Below are positions 59,818 through 64,000 of a stretch of 64,000 nucleotides of DNA, piece by piece. The position numbers and the translations under genes are program-made. The notes beneath the pieces are model-generated. The model was not told the origin of the DNA and ran no database searches. It worked only from the letters and a program-made list of their open reading frames with translations. Source of the stretch: Spironucleus salmonicida (lineage: Eukaryota; Fornicata; Diplomonadida; Hexamitidae). Positions within the stretch are counted from its first letter, which is position 1; each line of letters opens with the position of its first letter. The stretch is taken from assembly GCA_000497125.2 (NCBI GenBank), contig CM035319.1, forward strand, positions 488,001-552,000, given 5' to 3'.

Positions 59818-61020
59818 ATGGATTTGAAAGAAACTTTCATTACCAATCTTGTTACTTATGCAAAAATAGACACTGGAGGTGACTCATCATCAAATACGGT
59901 ACCAACTACGTAATGCTAATTTGATTTGGCATATTTTCTTCGTGACTAGCTGATATCATTAGGTCTTAAGCCTGAAATTGATGAACACTGTTTCTTATAT
60001 TGTCTTATGAATGAGGGGAGTCAAAAGAGAATTTGTTTAAATGCCCATTTAGATACCGCTGAAGATGCACCCAATAAAAATGTAAAACCTCGCATTCATT
60101 AATATGAAGGAAAGGATATATCTTTGGAAAATAACATTACATTATTAGCAACTGATCTTGAAACATAGAACGTTTAAAAAGGTGATACCATAGTATCATC
60201 CGATGGTACTACTTTGTTAGGTGGAGATGACAAGGCTGGAATCTCAATCATTATGACTCTGATCTAGTATTTACTTGAAGATAAAACCAGACTTGCAGGA
60301 CTCCCAGAGATTATGGTTTGCTTCTCCCCTGATGAAGAAAATGGTAAAGGGGGTCCTTACTTCAACTTATAAAAGCTACGTAAAAATGACTAAACAATTG
60401 CCCTTACAATTGATGGTTCAAATCATCATAAAATTTGTCTTAAATCCATTGGTGCTCGTAACTTCAACGTTGAAGTCACTGGTTATAGTACTCACCCAGG
60501 ATATGCTTACCACAAGCTTATTAATGCAGCAACTGCCGCCTCTGACATAATATCTGAGCTTAAAAAATAGTTAAAATCTGCCGAAGAGTCAAAAGACGAA
60601 GAAGGCTATCTTTTAGTAAGAAATATTAAAGCAGATATCAGCTAAGCTTCATTTAACGGTTTTATAAGAGGATACACAGATGAGTAACTTGACTACTTCA
60701 GCAATGGACTTAGACGTATCTGCAAAGAACACAAAGGTGCAGCTAAAGTAACTGTGGAAATTGTGAAGGCGTATGAAAATCTTGAAAAGTACATTCCAGA
60801 GGACTTCAAAAACAAGCTCAGAAAGCATGGAGAGAAATATAACTGTAAATACAACCCAGCAAGAGGTGGAACAGATGGCGCTAAATTGAGCGTTTTAGGC
60901 CTCCCAACTCCAGATCTCTGGTATGGAGGCCATGCTTATCATAGCGTGCGTGAAGTCGTAAATGTATCCGAAAGCATCGATTGCATCAAGTTTTTAATTG
61001 ATTTTATTGGCGATTTGTGA
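59818..61020 (+). CDS. pepT: Peptidase T (tripeptide aminopeptidase), M20 family
   Basis: The 400-residue zinc enzyme cleaves the N-terminal residue of tripeptides. Metal ligands are in N-A-H-L-D-T-A (His, then Asp) and L-L-G-G-D-D-K-A-G; the catalytic base and a ligand are in F-S-P-D-E-E-N-G. The dimer domain includes G-Y-S-T-H-P-G-Y-A, and the C-terminal part has R-G-G-T-D-G-A-K-L-S and W-Y-G-G-H-A-Y-H-S-V-R-E. PepT is mainly bacterial and is found in some anaerobic protists, so an ancient transfer from bacteria is likely. Codon use matches the neighbours, including TAA/TAG Gln. Confidence 0.95.
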
Positions 61021-61026
61021 CCGTTA

Positions 61027-63045
61027 TCATTTCATTTTTTCAAGTTTGTGACGGACGATTTCCTCAAACTCATTGGGCCCGAGAGCGTTCTGCAGGACAG
61101 AAATACTACGCCAATCCGTGAGTATTTTTCGCACTATTCGTGTTGCTTTATTACGTTTTTTGGCATATTTTAGTAGTAAGTGAAAGATAGTTTCTATGAT
61201 CTTACGAAGATATTTCTAATACTAATAATTAGCTATTTTAACGTATTTAGCATTCAATTTAATCGCTTTGAAGGCTTTCAGCAGAAGTAAATTTTACTTA
61301 AAGAGGAATACAAACTTGAATTATTACTGGATAGAAATTAGATGTACGAATGAAAGTTTTTATAATCTTAGAAAATTATGGGAAATAGCCAACTTTTAGG
61401 AAGAAAGAGCCATGAATTGTAATTTTAAGAGGGTTTTATAGGTTTTATTGAGGAGCTGCTAAGTTTTCTGGGTAATTGCTTTCATTTATAGAAATTATAA
61501 ATGGGTGGAATATGTTTAAACTGCTTTAAAATATGGCTGGATGAATATTGTTTCGATTGATTATCGGACTAACTTTAAGCTGTAGATTTTATGAATTAAA
61601 GCTGAAAATGATGTTTTTGCAGTGTAAAACTAGTGTATTTCTTGTGCTTAAAGGTTCTATTTTTAAAGCTTATAAAACCTCAACTTAAATATTAAGTATG
61701 TGTTGGATAAAAATTTTGCGTTACTCAGGCGTATCGCAAATATAAAAAGTTATAAATTGTTTACAAGCTACTATTATAAAAAGCTAAAAAGATACTTCTA
61801 CTACCGTTATTTATTGTTTAACTAAAGGCTATCAAAAATTATTGATTTCCCCAATTAAGTTACAGTTTATACTTTATTTAAGAGTTAAAAAAGGACAGAT
61901 CTTTGTAGCAACAAATTTGATGTGACTTTAATTAAAATTTCAGCATTTTGAAGTTTATGAAAATAATTTTTAAGATAGTGAAACAGTGACTTAGCAAGCC
62001 GTTAATTTATTTTATCTATAATTTAATACTCTGTCTGCTAATTATTATTATAACGATCTATAAATATATAAAATGATTTTTTCAATATTTTATTAAAATA
62101 ATTTTAGTTCTAAGCGTTCAACATTCGCCAATTTACTAATCCATAACGTTTAATATTTCCATAAATTAATTTTTATATAATAACTTCCTTATAGAAATGT
62201 CTGAGTTACTTATAACAAAAACCGATTTTTTTCTATTACATCTGCACCTAAAAGATATAAGCAGTATACTATTGTTGTTTTATTGTATTAAAATTTGTAA
62301 TAAATTTATAAAATGTAGATTTCATTAATTCATAACCAATATTCCTACGTATAATTCCTAGGCATTAAAATTTTATCATCAGTTTCAAATAATATGATTA
62401 AATCTATTTCATTTTTGTTATTTTTAGCTAATATTCTTACATTTACAGTAATTAAAATTTGGTTTTAATTTGAATAAATAATTTTTAAATTAATAGTTTT
62501 TATTTCTAAATAATAAATCGTTATTTTCTATGGATAACTACAATTTAAAGAAAGTAAGACCTTTTAGATTAAATAATATTATTTTATAATAAAACTTTCC
62601 CTTTTAACTCAACAAAGGCGTATTTTTTATATTTCCTTTCATAAAAATACCGAATAATTGGCTATAAACTCTTGATATAAGTATAATAATTCTTAATAAC
62701 GTAAAAAATCTGTATAAGTAAAATCCTTTTACCATTACATTTAATTTTACTAATAATAGTTGCGTAGTTTCTCCATTCATAGAACGAACGTGCCAAGATC
62801 AGAGGATGAAGGGGATTTATCTAAGTTTATTGAAAAATTTAACTTGTACTTTTTTTCAGCAGGTAATTAATCTTTTAAGGAGAAAACTAAACTGATAAGT
62901 TCACATCTGGGGCTGAACCTATTGAAAAAGATAGCAATGAATCAGTTAAAGGAATTTTATTTTCAGGTTGTGGTGCTTATTAGCGAGAGGTATTTAATTT
63001 AGCTAGAAAGGAATCAACATCAAAATTAGAATCTAACAATTCCAT
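61027..63045 (-). CDS. SFI1-like centrin-binding repeat protein
   Basis: The 672-residue protein is almost entirely basic helix from residue 60 to the end, with repeating units of about 20-35 residues rich in L, F, K, R and aromatic residues. Several units fit the Sfi1 pattern LxxxFxxWR: L-A-R-S-F-Y-E-W-R (84-92), Y-G-L-V-N-W-R-M-L, V-R-K-I-L-T-D-W-R near the C-terminus. Others have F or Y in place of W. Sfi1 spans centrin filaments at spindle poles and basal bodies. A single frame was traced through the whole length with no internal TGA. Stop is 7 nt from the peptidase T stop. Confidence 0.7.
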
Positions 63046-63100
63046 AAATTTTTAAATATATTATAAATATATAAGAATATTAGTTTAATCATTTTTGTAT

Positions 63101-63379
63101 ATGCACATGAAGTCTGAAGTTATTGTGTAGTTACCATCATAGTTGTTCCTTCATTAATCCGCGAAGCCTTAGTCTTAAATATTGTATGATTATTTATAGT
63201 ATGAGAAAATATTTGAAGTTGAGTCAAATATTTATAACAAGAATTAGTCAATTACTGGAACATTGCTTTAACATTTTTCTGAAAATATATTAATATAATC
63301 CATGATTAAGAGACCATATTAAAAAACTTAGCTTCTCATTGCTAGCATAGGGAGTCTTTTTCAATTTAAATTAAAGTGA
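63101..63379 (+). CDS. Unrecognised 92-residue protein
   Basis: Starts M-H-M-K-S-E-V-I-V-Q-L, with a helical middle and ends F-Q-F-K-L-K. It is divergent from the SFI1-like gene with 55 bp between starts and an AT-only run (63055-63075) between them. The second Met (63107) is an alternative start. No family recognised. Confidence 0.5.
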
Positions 63380-63551
63380 ATCATTATTAATTGATTTAAA
63401 GATATATTTATTCTATCAAGTACAAAATTAGCAATATCTTTATTTATCAATTATATTTATCATACTTTCGCAATTATTTTAATTTACTATGTATGTTGTT
63501 ATATAAATAAAATTTTAATAATATATAATAAACTTAAACAAAGTTTCTAAT

Positions 63552-64000
63552 TCATTCATTATTTAGTACACTCTAAACAGATTTAACATTGAATTTTTCT
63601 ATTTGTTATTCAACAAAAAGAGAATAAAATGTTTTTGTTTCAAAACTACTAATTTACCATATTTATTAGTTAGCATGTATAAATCTTGTAATACCATTAA
63701 CTACAATTTTATTATATGTTGTACCTATTTCAACCAAGATGCCGACACCAATAGAAGGAACAAATATAGTATCAAGCAATTTTATTTACTATGCATTTTA
63801 TTAAACTTCAAATATATTTAATATAAAGTCTGCTTTTTCGCATGAAATATTTAACTTTTTAACTTCAGTAATCTACTAAATATTCAAATTTAAGGAATCT
63901 TTTAATGTATAGTGATGTCTATTAATAAGCTGTTTCTGCAAATAATAAGATGATTGCGTAATCAAATACAAGAACTAGTCAGTAGATTAAATTTAACCCG
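63552..64000 (-). CDS. Partial protein, possibly prefoldin-alpha-like
   Basis: An open frame runs in from the right edge for 148 codons to a TGA. It reads helix, then L-L-D-T-I-F-V-P-S-I-G-V-G-I-L-V-E-I-G-T, then a second helix. A helix, V-P-hairpin, I/V-G-T-x-Y and helix layout resembles alpha-type prefoldin subunits, where L-V-P-L-x-x-x-x-Y-V-P-G and V-D-V-G-T-G-Y occupy those places. The start lies outside the window. Confidence 0.55.

Noticed and set aside
61021-61335. An in-frame extension of peptidase T past its TGA, suggesting stop readthrough
   Set aside because: The sequence is the antisense of the SFI1-like gene's C-terminus, which has the better protein character (T-D-W-R-S-I-S-V-L-Q-N-A-L).
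62530-62892. A plus-strand gene of 120 codons starting M-D-N-Y-N-L
   Set aside because: It opposes a 672-codon reverse frame with repeat structure. A second plus frame here lacks an ATG.
1-64000. tRNA or rRNA genes, telomeric repeats, CRISPR arrays and transposons
   Set aside because: I looked for T-loop GGTTCRA patterns, C4A2- or TTAGGG-like repeats, direct-repeat arrays and transposase motifs, and found none that held up. A covariance-model search would be more sensitive.

Overview
The window is nuclear DNA of a flagellated or ciliated protist that reads TAA and TAG as glutamine and keeps TGA as its only stop. The evidence is direct: recognisable proteins (transketolase, a DEAD-box helicase, a calcium ATPase, peptidase T, RIB43A, ribophorin I) run collinear with their families only if TAA/TAG are read through as Gln, and each ends at TGA. 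Standard-code ORFs therefore break most genes into short pieces. The code, strong AT bias, very short intergenic spaces and near absence of introns fit a ciliate macronucleus or a TAR=Gln excavate (hexamitid diplomonad or oxymonad). I cannot choose between these from this sequence. No telomere repeats, rRNA, tRNA, CRISPR array or mobile element was seen.

Layout: about 58 protein genes lie on both strands with no operon-like order; spacers are often under 100 bp and several convergent gene ends overlap. 0-10 kb: an NPL4-like Cdc48 cofactor, pyrroline-5-carboxylate reductase, uracil-DNA glycosylase, a RING protein and small unknowns, then a 2.2 kb AT-rich stretch. 10-16 kb: transketolase, a DDX19/Dbp5-type helicase and a coiled-coil protein. 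16-24 kb: the axonemal protein RIB43A and two paralogous CEP192/SPD-2-like proteins pointing outward from a manganese-type CDF transporter, then a two-repeat Myb protein. 24-35 kb: RING, beta-propeller, coiled-coil and armadillo-like proteins, a plasma-membrane-type calcium ATPase, a TBC (Rab-GAP) protein and a kinesin-like protein with a degenerate motor. 35-50 kb: TMCO1-like insertase, a tandem pair of unknown paralogs, ribophorin I, a penta-EF-hand protein, RRM-like, armadillo-like and KH proteins. 50-64 kb: a Ctf4/WDHD1-like replisome protein, cyclin, bacterial-type peptidase T and a large SFI1-like centrin-binding repeat protein; a partial gene runs off the right edge.

Themes: basal body, centrosome and axoneme functions recur (RIB43A, CEP192-like pair, SFI1-like, several coiled coils, kinesin-like), as do DNA replication and repair (Ctf4-like, UNG, a possible sliding-clamp-fold pair) and ER or calcium biology (ribophorin I, TMCO1-like, Ca-ATPase, EF-hand). 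Most starts lie 15-60 nt downstream of an AT-only element resembling TATTATATTATAATA, probably the core promoter. Sharp GC-rich patches inside otherwise AT-rich genes are a second genome-wide feature.
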